Of a stretch of DNA of 64,000 nt, positions 19,430-27,953 are shown in pieces. Source of the DNA: Pelomonas caseinilytica (lineage in GTDB: Bacteria; Pseudomonadota; Gammaproteobacteria; Burkholderiales; Burkholderiaceae_C); NCBI RefSeq assembly GCF_021353235.1, contig NZ_JAJTWT010000015.1:1-64000 (forward strand), written 5' to 3'. The notes under the pieces were generated by a model. The model saw nothing but the letters and a program-made list of their open reading frames with translations, was not told where the DNA came from and ran no database searches. A program made the translations under genes and the position numbers. The stretch's first letter is position 1; each line of letters starts with the position of its first letter.

Positions 19430-21187
19430 GTGCTGCACGCCGCTTTCGACTTTCCCCGCCACCCGCTGGCCCGCGAGGACGGCGAGCGTTTGCGCGGCTG
19501 CTGGACGGCGCCGCCCGCGCGCTGGCTGCGTGCCCTGAGCCACGGCGAGGTGGCCGCCGTCGTCGGCGAGGCCGAGGCGGCGGCGCGGGCCGGCGCCTGG
19601 GTGCTGGGCGGCCTGCGCTACGAGGCCGCCGCGGCCTTCGACAAGGCCCTGGCCAGCCATCCGGCCACGGCGCCGCTGGCCGAGTTCGCCGTCTACGACA
19701 CGCCGCCCGAGCCCTGGCCCGAGTCGCCGCCGGCCTTCACCGGCCTGCTGGGCTGGCAGGACGAGGCCGCGGTCGCGGACGCCGCCATCGAGCGCATCCG
19801 CGACTACATCCGTGCCGGCGACTGCTACCAGGTCAACCTGACGACGCGCCTGCGCGCCATGGCGCCAGACCTCGACCCGGCGCAGCTCTTCCTGGCCCTG
19901 CACGCCAGCCAGCCTGGCGGTTTCAGCCTCTTCCTGCGCGAGGCCGGCGCGGCCAGCGTCTCGCCCGAGCTGTTCTTCGACTGGCGGCCCGTGCCGGGCG
20001 CCAGGGCGAGCTGGCTGCTCGCCGCCCAGCCCATGAAGGGAACGGCGCCGCGTGGGCGCGACCGGGTCGAGGACGAGGCCGCCCAGGCCCACCTGCGCAC
20101 CAGCGAGAAGGAGCGCGCCGAGAACCTGATGATCGTGGACCTGCTGCGCAACGACCTGAGCCGCGTGGCGGCCCTCGGCACGGTGCGGGTGCCGCGCCTG
20201 TTCGAGCTGCATGCGCTGCCGACCGTGTGGCAGATGACGTCCACGGTCACCGCCGTCAGCCGCCCGGGGCTGACGCTGGCAGACGCCTTCGCGGCCCTCT
20301 TCCCCTGCGGTTCGGTGACGGGGGCACCCAAGATCCGCGCCATGCAGGTCATCCGCGAGCTGGAGCCGGCGGCGCGGGGCTGGTACTGCGGCGCGCTCGG
20401 CCTCGTCCAGCCCGGCGGCGTCGCCACCTTCAACGTGCCCATCCGCACCGTCGAATTCCATGCCGGTCAGCTCGCCTGCGGTGTTGGCAGCGCGATCACG
20501 CTGGACAGCGAACCCGCCGCGGAGATTGCCGAATGGCAGGCGAAGGCCCGCTTCCTGGCTCGGGCCCAGGCCCCCGTGGAGGCGCTGGAGACCTTGCTGC
20601 TGCAGGACGGCGTGGCCGTCCGCGGCGAGGCCCACCTCGCGCGCATGCAGCGCACGGCGCGGCATTTCGGCCTGCGCTTCTCGCCGGCCCAGGCGCGTGA
20701 ACACCTGCGGGCCGTGGCCGAGGCCCACCCGCAAGGCGCCTGGCGGCTGCGCCTGACCTGTGACGCCTCGGGCCGGTTCGCGCACACGCTGGCGCCCTTC
20801 ACGCCCACGGCCGGGCCGGTGCGGCTGGCCCTGGCCGGCCGGCCCGTCGCGACGCGCGGCCCCGGCGCCGAGTTCCTGGCCCACAAGACCACGCGGCGCG
20901 AGGCCTACGCCCTCGACAAACCGGCCGAGGCCTTCGACCTCATCCTGTGGAACGAGGCGGGCGAGCTGACCGAGTGCAGCTTCGGCAACCTGGCCGTCCA
21001 ACTGGACGGACAGTGGCTGACGCCGCCGCTGGCCTGCGGCCTGCTGCCGGGCGTGCTGCGAGCCGAGCTGCTGGCGCAGGGGCGCATCCGCGAGGGGCGG
21101 CTGACCGCCGACGACCTGGCCCGGGCGCAGGGCCTGGCCTTCTTCAACAGCCTGCGCGGCTGGCTGCCCGCGGTCCTGATGGCGTAG
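19430..21187 (+). CDS. pabB: fused aminodeoxychorismate synthase / 4-amino-4-deoxychorismate lyase
   Basis: 585 residues from GTG 19430. Residues about 1-380 are the PabB chorismate-binding domain: QPMKGTAPRG with the active-site Lys203, GSVTGAPK at 294-301, and GVGSAITLDSEP. Residues about 390-585 are a class IV aminotransferase-like PabC lyase, with likely PLP Lys486 in LAHKTTRREAY and NEAGELTECSFGNL. The protein makes p-aminobenzoate for folate from chorismate, needing PabA glutamine amidotransferase from elsewhere. Fusion of the two activities is known in several proteobacteria. The GTG has only a modest ribosome site. Confidence 0.9.
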   Translation: MLHAAFDFPRHPLAREDGERLRGCWTAPPARWLRALSHGEVAAVVGEAEAAARAGAWVLGGLRYEAAAAFDKALASHPATAPLAEFAVYDTPPEPWPESPPAFTGLLGWQDEAAVADAAIERIRDYIRAGDCYQVNLTTRLRAMAPDLDPAQLFLALHASQPGGFSLFLREAGAASVSPELFFDWRPVPGARASWLLAAQPMKGTAPRGRDRVEDEAAQAHLRTSEKERAENLMIVDLLRNDLSRVAALGTVRVPRLFELHALPTVWQMTSTVTAVSRPGLTLADAFAALFPCGSVTGAPKIRAMQVIRELEPAARGWYCGALGLVQPGGVATFNVPIRTVEFHAGQLACGVGSAITLDSEPAAEIAEWQAKARFLARAQAPVEALETLLLQDGVAVRGEAHLARMQRTARHFGLRFSPAQAREHLRAVAEAHPQGAWRLRLTCDASGRFAHTLAPFTPTAGPVRLALAGRPVATRGPGAEFLAHKTTRREAYALDKPAEAFDLILWNEAGELTECSFGNLAVQLDGQWLTPPLACGLLPGVLRAELLAQGRIREGRLTADDLARAQGLAFFNSLRGWLPAVLMA

Positions 21188-21241
21188 GCCGGCCCTCGCC
21201 GCCGGCGGGCCGGGGCTCGTACCGCCCGTTCGAGCGGAGAT

Positions 21242-21566
21242 TTGGTGAAAACCCTGAGGCATGCTACAGTCGCGGCTTCGCCTGGAGGCAACTCCAGGTG
21301 TCACACGTCTCCTCTGACCTCGTTCGATCAAACCCGTCATCCGGGAGCATCGGACTCCGAACACGGATCGGTCGGCGGCGATGAAGCCGTCGCTTTGACT
21401 GACTGTTCCCCCGCGCCGCACCCGGGCTGAAGTAACGAGCCCGAGCCGCACGACGCGAGCTGATCTATCTCCCAGCGACTTTGACGATGACTCCGAAGGG
21501 CTTGCCATGCCCCTCGGCGCTGCGCGTTTGCCCGCGCGGCGTGAAGAACGAACGAAAGAACGACAG
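21242..21566 (+). promoter_or_regulatory. rhlE promoter and long structured 5' leader
   Basis: TTGGTG (21242-21247), 17 bases, then TACAGT (21265-21270) makes a good sigma-70 promoter. Transcription from about 21277 would give a leader of roughly 290 bases before the helicase ATG. The leader begins with a perfect CCTGGAG-GCAA-CTCCAGG hairpin (21281-21298) closed by a GNRA tetraloop. An in-frame ATG at 21507 has GAAGG at the right distance, so it could be an alternative start or an upstream control site. Long leaders are known on cold-regulated helicase mRNAs. Control by RNA structure here is inference. Confidence 0.55.
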
Positions 21567-23177
21567 ATGAGTTTCGAGACCCTGGGCCTGAGCCCCGCCG
21601 TGCTGCAGTCCATCAAGGATTCCGGTTACGAGAACGCCACCGACGTGCAGGCGCAAGCCATTCCCGCCGCCCTCGCCAACAAGGACCTGATGGTCTCGTC
21701 GCGCACGGGCTCGGGCAAGACGGCCGCCTTCATCCTGCCGGCGCTGGAGAAGATCCTCGCCGCCCGCGGCGACAACACCAAGCGCCGCGAGAAGGGCAAG
21801 ATCTACGGCCCGCGCGTGCTCGTGCTGGCCCCGACCCGCGAGCTGGCCATGCAGGTGGCCAAGGCGGCCCAGACCTACGGCCGCCACATCCCCGGCCTGA
21901 AGGTCGCGACGGTGCTGGGCGGCATGCCCTATCCGCTGCAGATCCGCCAGCTCACCGGCCCGCTGGACATCCTCATCGCCACCCCGGGCCGCCTGCTGGA
22001 CCACCTGGCCAGCGGCAAGTGCGTGCTCGAGAACGTCGAGATGCTGGTGCTGGACGAAGCCGACCGCATGCTGGACATGGGCTTCATCGACGACATCCAC
22101 GTCGTGGCCGGCCACACGCCGCCGACCCGTCAGACGGTGATGTTCAGCGCCACCTTCGCCGGCCACGTCGGCCGCCTCGCGCAGGAGCTGCTCAAGGAGC
22201 CGATGCGCATCGAGGTCGCCAGCCACACCGACACCCACGAGAACATCACCCAGCGCCTGCACTGGGCCGACAATCCCCACCACAAGGACCAGCTGCTCGA
22301 GGCCATCCTGGCCGTGCCGGAGCTGGACCAGGCCGTCGTCTTCACCAGCACCCAGCGCGACGCCGACTGGCTCGCCGACCGCCTGGCCGAGATCGGCCAT
22401 GCCGTGGCTCCGCTGCACGGCGCCATGCCCCAGGGCAAGCGCAACCGCGTGCTGCGCGCGCTGCGCGAGCGCCAGCTCAAGGTGCTGGTCGCCACCGACG
22501 TGGCGGCCCGCGGCATCGACGTGCCGACCATCAGCCACGTCATCAACTACGGCCTGCCCATGAAGGCCGAGGACTACGTGCACCGCATCGGCCGCACCGG
22601 CCGTGCCGGCCGCTCGGGCCTGGCCATCACGCTGGGCCTGCGCGACGACGTGTCGATGATCCGCCGCATCCAGCAGTTCACGACGCAGGAGATCCCGGTC
22701 GAGCGCATCGCCGGCCTGGAGCCGCGCACGCAGGAGCCGCGCATCTTCCCGCCGCGCCCGGCGGGCCAGGGCTTCGAGCGTGGCGAGCGCTTCGGCGCGG
22801 GCCGCCCGGCCTTCGGGAACAAGAACTTCCGCCGCGAGGACGGTGGCCGGCCGCAGGGCCAGGGCCATCCCGGTGGTGGCCGCTGGGAAGAGCGCCGGCC
22901 TTTCGACAACGCCGGCCCGCGCCGTGACGAGCGCGGCTTCCAGCCGCGCGACGACCGGGGCTTCGCGCCGCGTGGCGAGGGCCAGGGCTTCCAGCCCCGC
23001 CCGGACAACCGTGGCTTCCAGCCGCGCCATGACGAGCGCGCCGACCGTGGCTTCCAGCCGCGGGGCGACCGCCCCTTCCATGGCGGCGGCAAGCCGGCTT
23101 TCGGTGGCGACCGCCCGTCCTTCGGCGGTGAACGCCGCGGCCCGGGCGGCCCTCGCAAGGGCGGCTTCGGCCGCTGA
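21567..23177 (+). CDS. rhlE: DEAD-box ATP-dependent RNA helicase, RhlE type
   Basis: 536 residues from ATG 21567 (an alternative at 21507 would add 20 residues). The motifs are all visible: Walker A SRTGSGKT (45-52), APTRELAMQ, TPGR, DEAD (163-166), SAT (194-196), and HRIGRTGRAGR near residue 340. The roughly 130-residue tail is a Gly/Arg/Phe-rich disordered region with repeats of RGFQPR, likely binding RNA. The protein unwinds structured RNA, for example in ribosome assembly or cold. It ends before a 100-bp repeat and a bidirectional terminator. Confidence 0.92.
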   Translation: MSFETLGLSPAVLQSIKDSGYENATDVQAQAIPAALANKDLMVSSRTGSGKTAAFILPALEKILAARGDNTKRREKGKIYGPRVLVLAPTRELAMQVAKAAQTYGRHIPGLKVATVLGGMPYPLQIRQLTGPLDILIATPGRLLDHLASGKCVLENVEMLVLDEADRMLDMGFIDDIHVVAGHTPPTRQTVMFSATFAGHVGRLAQELLKEPMRIEVASHTDTHENITQRLHWADNPHHKDQLLEAILAVPELDQAVVFTSTQRDADWLADRLAEIGHAVAPLHGAMPQGKRNRVLRALRERQLKVLVATDVAARGIDVPTISHVINYGLPMKAEDYVHRIGRTGRAGRSGLAITLGLRDDVSMIRRIQQFTTQEIPVERIAGLEPRTQEPRIFPPRPAGQGFERGERFGAGRPAFGNKNFRREDGGRPQGQGHPGGGRWEERRPFDNAGPRRDERGFQPRDDRGFAPRGEGQGFQPRPDNRGFQPRHDERADRGFQPRGDRPFHGGGKPAFGGDRPSFGGERRGPGGPRKGGFGR

Positions 23178-23222
23178 AGCCGGCGCCCCTCGCCCAGTCT
23201 TGCGGCGCTGGACGCGCGCAAG

Positions 23223-23322
23223 CCTGGTCGGTCCCCCGAGGGGGCGGCGATGCTTGCGGCATTGAGCCGCAAGCACATCGCCAGCGGGCCGGCTCGGGAG
23301 CGGCCCAGCGCTCGGCCCGCAA
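23223..23322. repeat. 100-bp multi-hairpin repeat, copy A
   Basis: A nearly identical 100-base block occurs here, 45 bases after rhlE, and at 55429-55529, 47 bases after a LacI gene. Both contain CCCCCGAGGGGG, then TGCTTGCGGC against GCCGCAAGCA, then GGGCCGGCTCGGG-G-CGGCCCAGCG. This copy has ATTGAG and GGGAGC where the other has ATCGAG and GGGGGC. The hairpins lack T runs. It may act as a 3'-end stabiliser or be a mobile palindromic element. Confidence 0.75.
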
Positions 23323-23377
23323 ATTCCCCGTTTCATCGGATGCGGGTGGCGCGCAGCACCATGAACAACTGAAATGG

Positions 23378-23402
23378 AAAGCGGGCCGCGGCCCGCTTTT
23401 TT
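23378..23402. terminator. bidirectional intrinsic terminator between rhlE and the GH5 gene
   Basis: AAAGCGGGCC-GC-GGCCCGCTTT is a perfect inverted repeat flanked by A on one side and T on the other, so it can stop transcription from both directions. It lies immediately beyond the TAA of the minus-strand GH5 gene and about 200 bases after rhlE. Confidence 0.85.
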
Positions 23403-24408
23403 ACTTGTCGCCCAGAAATGGCTCCAGCCAGCGCATCTGCGGCTTGTCGCGTCCCGTGGCCTCGGGCTCCAGCGACATGAAGTAGTCGCCCCAGCTCGGG
23501 CCGCCCGCCCACCACAGCCAGCCGGCCCAGACGTCGGCATTGGCCTGCAGGTGGCGCAGGGCGCCTTGCACGGCCTGTTCGCAAACGGGATTGGAGCCGC
23601 CGCCGATCTCGCCCAGCAGGGCGCGGCGCTTGTGCTCGCGCAGCCAGGCCGTGAAGCGGCGCAGCCGCTCCTCGCCGATGTGCGGACTCAGGCAGTCGGG
23701 CGTGGTGCCTGAGCCGTCCTTGTCGAAGTACTGGTGCACCTCGAAAAGCATGCGGTCCAGCGGATCGTGCACGCGGTCCATCACGTCGGCGTTGGCGCTG
23801 CCGTACCAGGTGGTCTCGAACCAGCTCCAGGCGCCGGTGTAGCCGTTGCCCGGCACGGTCACGAGGTTCCTGGCGCCGGTGGCGCGGATGGCGTCGATGG
23901 CGGCCTGGGCGGCCTCGGCCCAGGTCTCGGTGGGCAGGCCGTGCGGTTCGTTGACGAGGCCGAACTGCACGCGCGGGTTGTTCTTGAAGGCCAGCGCCAG
24001 GCGCCGCCAGAAGTCGGCGAAGGCAGCGACGGGCACCTCCGTCGTGCCGATGCGCACCTCCTTGTAGGCGGCGTAGTTGTGCGGGTCCAGCAGCACGTGC
24101 AGGCCGCGCGCCGTCGTGCCGTCCACGAAGCCGCGCAGCCGGGCGAGTTCGGCTTCGTCCAGCTCGCCCATCAGGCGGGGCTGCAGCCGCTCCCAGCGGA
24201 AGCCGACGCGCATCAGGTTCATGCCCCTGGCCTGGTAGTAGGCCGTGCTGTCGACGCTGGGGTAGACGAAGTCCTTGCCGTGAACGCCGGGGAAGGGCAG
24301 CTTCTCGCCCCATTCGGCGCCGGACAGGCTGATGCCTCGCCATTCGAGCGGTGCGGCCTGGGCTGCGGCGGCGCAGGCCAGCAGGGCGATGCCAAGGCGT
24401 TTCTTCAT
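23401..24408 (-). CDS. GH5 (subfamily 5-like) endo-beta-1,4-glucanase
   Basis: 335 residues with a signal peptide (KKRLGIALLACAAAAQA). Catalytic residues are acid/base Glu154 in LVNEPHG and nucleophile Glu267 in LGEIGG. The surrounding GMNLMRVGFRWERLQP, LDPHNYA and EVHQYFDKDGSGT blocks match fungal EGII-like GH5_5 endoglucanases. It is the last gene of an operon with an AGE-family isomerase, acetyl esterase and sugar ABC importer, so (gluco)mannan is a likely substrate in addition to cellulose. The start overlaps the upstream stop (ATGA). The protein is probably periplasmic or secreted. Confidence 0.88.
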   Translation of the reverse strand: MKKRLGIALLACAAAAQAAPLEWRGISLSGAEWGEKLPFPGVHGKDFVYPSVDSTAYYQARGMNLMRVGFRWERLQPRLMGELDEAELARLRGFVDGTTARGLHVLLDPHNYAAYKEVRIGTTEVPVAAFADFWRRLALAFKNNPRVQFGLVNEPHGLPTETWAEAAQAAIDAIRATGARNLVTVPGNGYTGAWSWFETTWYGSANADVMDRVHDPLDRMLFEVHQYFDKDGSGTTPDCLSPHIGEERLRRFTAWLREHKRRALLGEIGGGSNPVCEQAVQGALRHLQANADVWAGWLWWAGGPSWGDYFMSLEPEATGRDKPQMRWLEPFLGDK

Positions 24409-25640
24409 GGGGTGGCCTCCCGAGCGGGCGGTTGCAAGCCGAGGGCCGCCAGCACGTCCTGGCAGGCCCCCATCGTGTGGTAGTCGGTCTTGCCGGCGGG
24501 GCTCTTCTCGTCGGTGAGCTTGCGGTTGTCGGGCCCGAGGATGCGGTACCAGGCGCCGTGCTCGTGGTCGACGAAGTGCGCCCAGGCGTAGGCCCAGAGC
24601 CGGTCGTACCACTGCCAGTAGCCCTCGTCGCCGGTGCGCACGGCCAGCCAGGCCGCGGCGGCCAGGCTTTCGGCCTGCACCCAGAAGTACTTGTCGCCGT
24701 CGCAGACGCCGCCGCCTTCGCGCTCGGGCGCAAAGCCGTAGACCAGACCGCCATGGGTGGCGTCCCAGCCCTCGCGCATGGCGGTGTCGAAGAAGTGGCG
24801 CGCGGTGGGCAGCAGCCACTGCGGCGCGCCTGCGCCCAGCCGGCGCTCCAGCATCAGCAGCAGCTTGGCCCACTCGGTGAGGTGGCCGGTCTGGAAGCCC
24901 CAGGGCCGGAAGATGTTGGTGCGGTCGTGGCGGTTGTAGTCCCAGTCGGGCGTCCAGTCAGGGTGGTAGTGCTCCCAGACCAGGCCGCCGGCCAGCGCCG
25001 CCTGACGCTGGGCGATGGCGGTCGCCAGGGTCAGCGCACGGTCGAGGTAGCGGGCCTCGCCGGTGGCGGCGTGGGCGGCCAGCATGGCCTCGCAGGCGTG
25101 CATGTTGGCGTTCTGACCGCGGTAGGCAGCCACCTGCCAGTCGGGCGTGGCCTCGTCGGCGTAGAGGCCGTGGGCCGCCTCCCAGAAGCGCGCTTCCATC
25201 AGCTCGAAGGTGGCGGCGATGCCCTCGCGGGCGCCGGGCACGCCGGCCTGCGTGGCATGGGCATGGGCCAGCAGCACGAAGGCCAGGCCGTAGCAGTGGT
25301 TGGTGCCGTCGATGACCGCGGCCCGGCCCTCGTGCCAATCCAGCACCCAGGCGTAGCCGCCCTGGGGTTGGGCATGGACCCGCTGCACGAAGGCCAGCGC
25401 ATGGGCGACGTCGCCCACCGGCCCGCCGAACCAGCGCCAGGCCAGCGCGTGGTTGAAGACGAAGCGGGTACTGCTGACGAGGTGGCGGGTGCGGCGGTCG
25501 AAGACGCTGCCGTCGTCCTTGAAGAACTGGAAGCAGCCGCCGCTCGGGTCGATGACCCGCGGGGCGTAGAAGGCCAGCGTGTGACGCATGTGGGCGTACA
25601 GCGCCTCGGGGCGGCGCATGTCGGGCAGGGGGGGCGTCAT
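24405..25640 (-). CDS. AGE-family epimerase/isomerase, probable D-mannose isomerase
   Basis: 411 residues, typical of the N-acylglucosamine 2-epimerase fold with (alpha/alpha)6 barrel. Conserved residues include RFVFNHALAW, GTNHCYGLAFVLLAHAHA, the NMHACEAMLAA motif, and the HLTEWAKLLL and KYFWVQAESLAAAA blocks carrying catalytic histidines. No signal peptide is present, so it works in the cytoplasm. In a mannan context the best reading is conversion of mannose to fructose (mannose isomerase), but cellobiose or mannobiose 2-epimerase is possible. A hairpin repeat separates it from the upstream esterase gene. Confidence 0.8.
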   Translation of the reverse strand: MTPPLPDMRRPEALYAHMRHTLAFYAPRVIDPSGGCFQFFKDDGSVFDRRTRHLVSSTRFVFNHALAWRWFGGPVGDVAHALAFVQRVHAQPQGGYAWVLDWHEGRAAVIDGTNHCYGLAFVLLAHAHATQAGVPGAREGIAATFELMEARFWEAAHGLYADEATPDWQVAAYRGQNANMHACEAMLAAHAATGEARYLDRALTLATAIAQRQAALAGGLVWEHYHPDWTPDWDYNRHDRTNIFRPWGFQTGHLTEWAKLLLMLERRLGAGAPQWLLPTARHFFDTAMREGWDATHGGLVYGFAPEREGGGVCDGDKYFWVQAESLAAAAWLAVRTGDEGYWQWYDRLWAYAWAHFVDHEHGAWYRILGPDNRKLTDEKSPAGKTDYHTMGACQDVLAALGLQPPAREATP

Positions 25641-25693
25641 TTCAGTTCTCCATGGCGCCGCGCAGTACCCGCGGCGGACGAAACGAATGCAGA

Positions 25694-25776
25694 AATGCAA
25701 CCACAGAGGCACAGAGACACAGAGAAAGGTCTTGTCTGCATTTCCTCCGGGCCTCTGTGTCTCTGTGGTTGCCTTT
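25694..25776. repeat. CACAGAG hairpin repeat, copy 2
   Basis: AAATGCAACCACAGAGGCACAG... on the left pairs with ...CTGTGTCTCTGTGGTTGCC on the right, with only two transition mismatches over the outer 20 bases. The loop is about 26 bases. The element lies between the acetyl-esterase stop (25782) and the isomerase start (25640) on the minus strand, so it is inside the operon transcript. Confidence 0.8.
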
Positions 25777-25781
25777 GGTTT

Positions 25782-27953
25782 TCACTTGAGTACCTCGTCT
25801 TTCAAGAAACGGACCAGCTCGTCGGCCATCAGCTCGTGCACGTCGATGCGCGGGTGGGCCCAGGCGAAGGCCTCGAAGCGGTAGAGCCAGACCTTGTCGT
25901 CGCCCTCGGATCGCAACTGCTGCACCGCCTGCTGCACGGCGTGCGGGATGGCCGGCTGCTCGCGCGGGGCCGACATGCCGCCCATCAGCAGCACCAGCCG
26001 CGCCTTGGGGTAGCGGCCACGCAGCTGGCGCACGAAGGCGAGGTAGCGGGTACCGAAGTCCGGCGCGATGGACTGGCCCTTGGAGGCCGGGAAGCCGTGG
26101 TCGTTCTGGCCCAGGTTGAGCAGGACGACGTCCGGCGCGCGCCGGTCCGGCGGCGCGACGGCGGCGTTCTTGCGCGGGGCGACACGGTCCCAGACCTCGG
26201 GCATCAGCAGGTCGTGCCAGGTGGCGGTGATGCCGATGCCGCTGACGGCGATGCCGACGTAGTCGGCCCCCAGGCGCGCGGCGGTCAGGGCGCCGTAGGC
26301 CCGCGTGCCGTCGTGGGGATAGAGGTCCTCGTACTGGTCCTCGGCCACGTCGCCGTCGCAGGCGCCGGCGGTGATGGAGTCGCCGTAGAACTCCAGCCTC
26401 AGGGGGCGCGCGGGCGGCGGGTCCAGCAGCCGGCCGTTGGCGGCCAGGCGCAGGCTGGTGAAGACGGCCTCGGCCATGGAGCCCTCGGTGCGCTTGACCA
26501 GGCGCAGCTCGTGGGGGCCGTCGGAAAGAGGCTCGCGCAGCCGCCAGTCGCCGGCGCTGCCGGCGGGCACGGCCAGCACGTGGCGGCGGCCGTCGACTTC
26601 GACGGTGAAGTAGCTGGTGGCGCCGTGCGTGGACGCCAGGCCCAGGCCCAGCTCTCGGCCGCTGAAGCGGGCGCGCAGCTCGCTGCCGCTCCAGGCCAGC
26701 AGCTTGCCCGCGGGCAGCTCGCCGATGCGGCCGACCCAGCGCAGCCGCGGATCGCTGGGGGCGATGCGGTCCCCGGAGGCGGGTTCGGGAGCGAAGTCGT
26801 CGGGGCGCAGGGCCGGCGGGTAGAGGCCGGCCGACATGACCGCCAGCAGGCTGGCCGGCCGGCCGCTGCCGGCCCATTCGTCGCGCTTCACGCGCACGTG
26901 CAGCAGGTGGGCCGTGGGTTCCAGGTCGCGCCCCACGACGGTGTAGTGCCAGCCGAGATAGCCCTGGCGCTCCGGCACCTGGCCGCGCAGCGTCACCCAG
27001 GGGCCGTCGTCCACGCGGGCCTCGAGGTTGCGGTAGCGGTCGCTCTCGGCGTGGAAGACGGCGATCTCGCTGCCGTAGGCGAGGAAGCTGGCCTCGGCGT
27101 CGTCGGCCGTCGTGACCCAGCCGGGCTGCTGGCCGGTCCACTCGGGATGCACCTCGCCGCCGCGGGCGAAGCCGTGCTGCCGGTAGGGCTTGAGGGTGTC
27201 GCCGGCCAGCATGCGCGTGAATTCGTGGGCACGCCCGAAGCGCGGTTCCGGCAGGGGTGGCGGCACAGGCTGAGGCGAGCCGGCCGGCTGGCGCGTCGCG
27301 GCATGCAGGGCTTCGGCCACGGCCAGGGCGATGCGTTGGTGGCCGATGGCGTTCGGGTGCACGGGCTCGTCGTAGAGCGTGGCCCAGCGGTCGGCGCCGG
27401 ACTCGACGCGGGCCTGCATCCAGCGGCCGAAGTCCACTGCCGTGAGGCCGTAGTGCGCGGCCAGCGCGAGCTGCAGGTCGACGGCGTCGCGCGGCTGGTT
27501 GCCTTGCTGGGTCAGGCCCAGCACGACGACGGCCGGTGGGCGCGGCGCCGTCAGCAGCCGGCGCAGCAAGGCCTCGTAGCTGCTGCCGCGCACGGCTGGG
27601 TCCAGCCACTGGTCGTTGACGCCGAACTCGACGACGACGAGGTCGGGCTGCGTGTCCAGCACCTGGGACTGCAGACGCTGCACCGCGGCGGCGGAGTCGG
27701 TGCCGCTGACGCCGGCGTTGACGAGCCTGACCTTCGGGCCGAGGGACTTGGCCAGCAGGGCCGCCCAGCCGCGTTCACGCGGCGGCTGCGCGGCATAGCC
27801 GGTGGTGATCGAGCCGCCGATCGTCGCCAGCGTGATGGACTGGCCCGCGGCCAGCTTCTGCATGACGGCCTGCAGCCGCTCGTCCGCCTGGGCCAGGCCC
27901 GGCAACATCATCGACAAGGCCAACGCAAATCCTTTCAACAACTTCATCTTCAT
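25782..27953 (-). CDS. two-domain SGNH esterase: GDSL hydrolase fused to CE2-like acetyl esterase
   Basis: 723 residues with a signal peptide (LLKGFALALSMMLPGLAQA). Residues about 30-240 are one SGNH hydrolase: Ser48 in ATIGGSITTG, FGVNDQW, and DEPVHPNAIGHQ. A beta-sandwich follows (about 260-500) and then a second SGNH domain: Ser526 in FYGDSITAG and LNLGQNDHG. The beta-sandwich plus SGNH layout is that of carbohydrate esterase family 2, which removes acetyl groups from plant glucomannan and xylan. Two catalytic domains in one chain is unusual. I choose 27953 because it overlaps the permease stop (ATGA). A second ATG at 27947 has better ribosome spacing. Confidence 0.82.
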   Translation of the reverse strand: MKMKLLKGFALALSMMLPGLAQADERLQAVMQKLAAGQSITLATIGGSITTGYAAQPPRERGWAALLAKSLGPKVRLVNAGVSGTDSAAAVQRLQSQVLDTQPDLVVVEFGVNDQWLDPAVRGSSYEALLRRLLTAPRPPAVVVLGLTQQGNQPRDAVDLQLALAAHYGLTAVDFGRWMQARVESGADRWATLYDEPVHPNAIGHQRIALAVAEALHAATRQPAGSPQPVPPPLPEPRFGRAHEFTRMLAGDTLKPYRQHGFARGGEVHPEWTGQQPGWVTTADDAEASFLAYGSEIAVFHAESDRYRNLEARVDDGPWVTLRGQVPERQGYLGWHYTVVGRDLEPTAHLLHVRVKRDEWAGSGRPASLLAVMSAGLYPPALRPDDFAPEPASGDRIAPSDPRLRWVGRIGELPAGKLLAWSGSELRARFSGRELGLGLASTHGATSYFTVEVDGRRHVLAVPAGSAGDWRLREPLSDGPHELRLVKRTEGSMAEAVFTSLRLAANGRLLDPPPARPLRLEFYGDSITAGACDGDVAEDQYEDLYPHDGTRAYGALTAARLGADYVGIAVSGIGITATWHDLLMPEVWDRVAPRKNAAVAPPDRRAPDVVLLNLGQNDHGFPASKGQSIAPDFGTRYLAFVRQLRGRYPKARLVLLMGGMSAPREQPAIPHAVQQAVQQLRSEGDDKVWLYRFEAFAWAHPRIDVHELMADELVRFLKDEVLK

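Noticed and set aside
17426-21616. A 1396-codon minus-strand frame covering pabB, orn and the M48 gene
   Set aside because: Only the last 424 codons encode a recognisable protein (M48 protease). The rest is antisense to orn and pabB and has the Gly/Ala/Arg-rich look of shadow frames in high-GC DNA.
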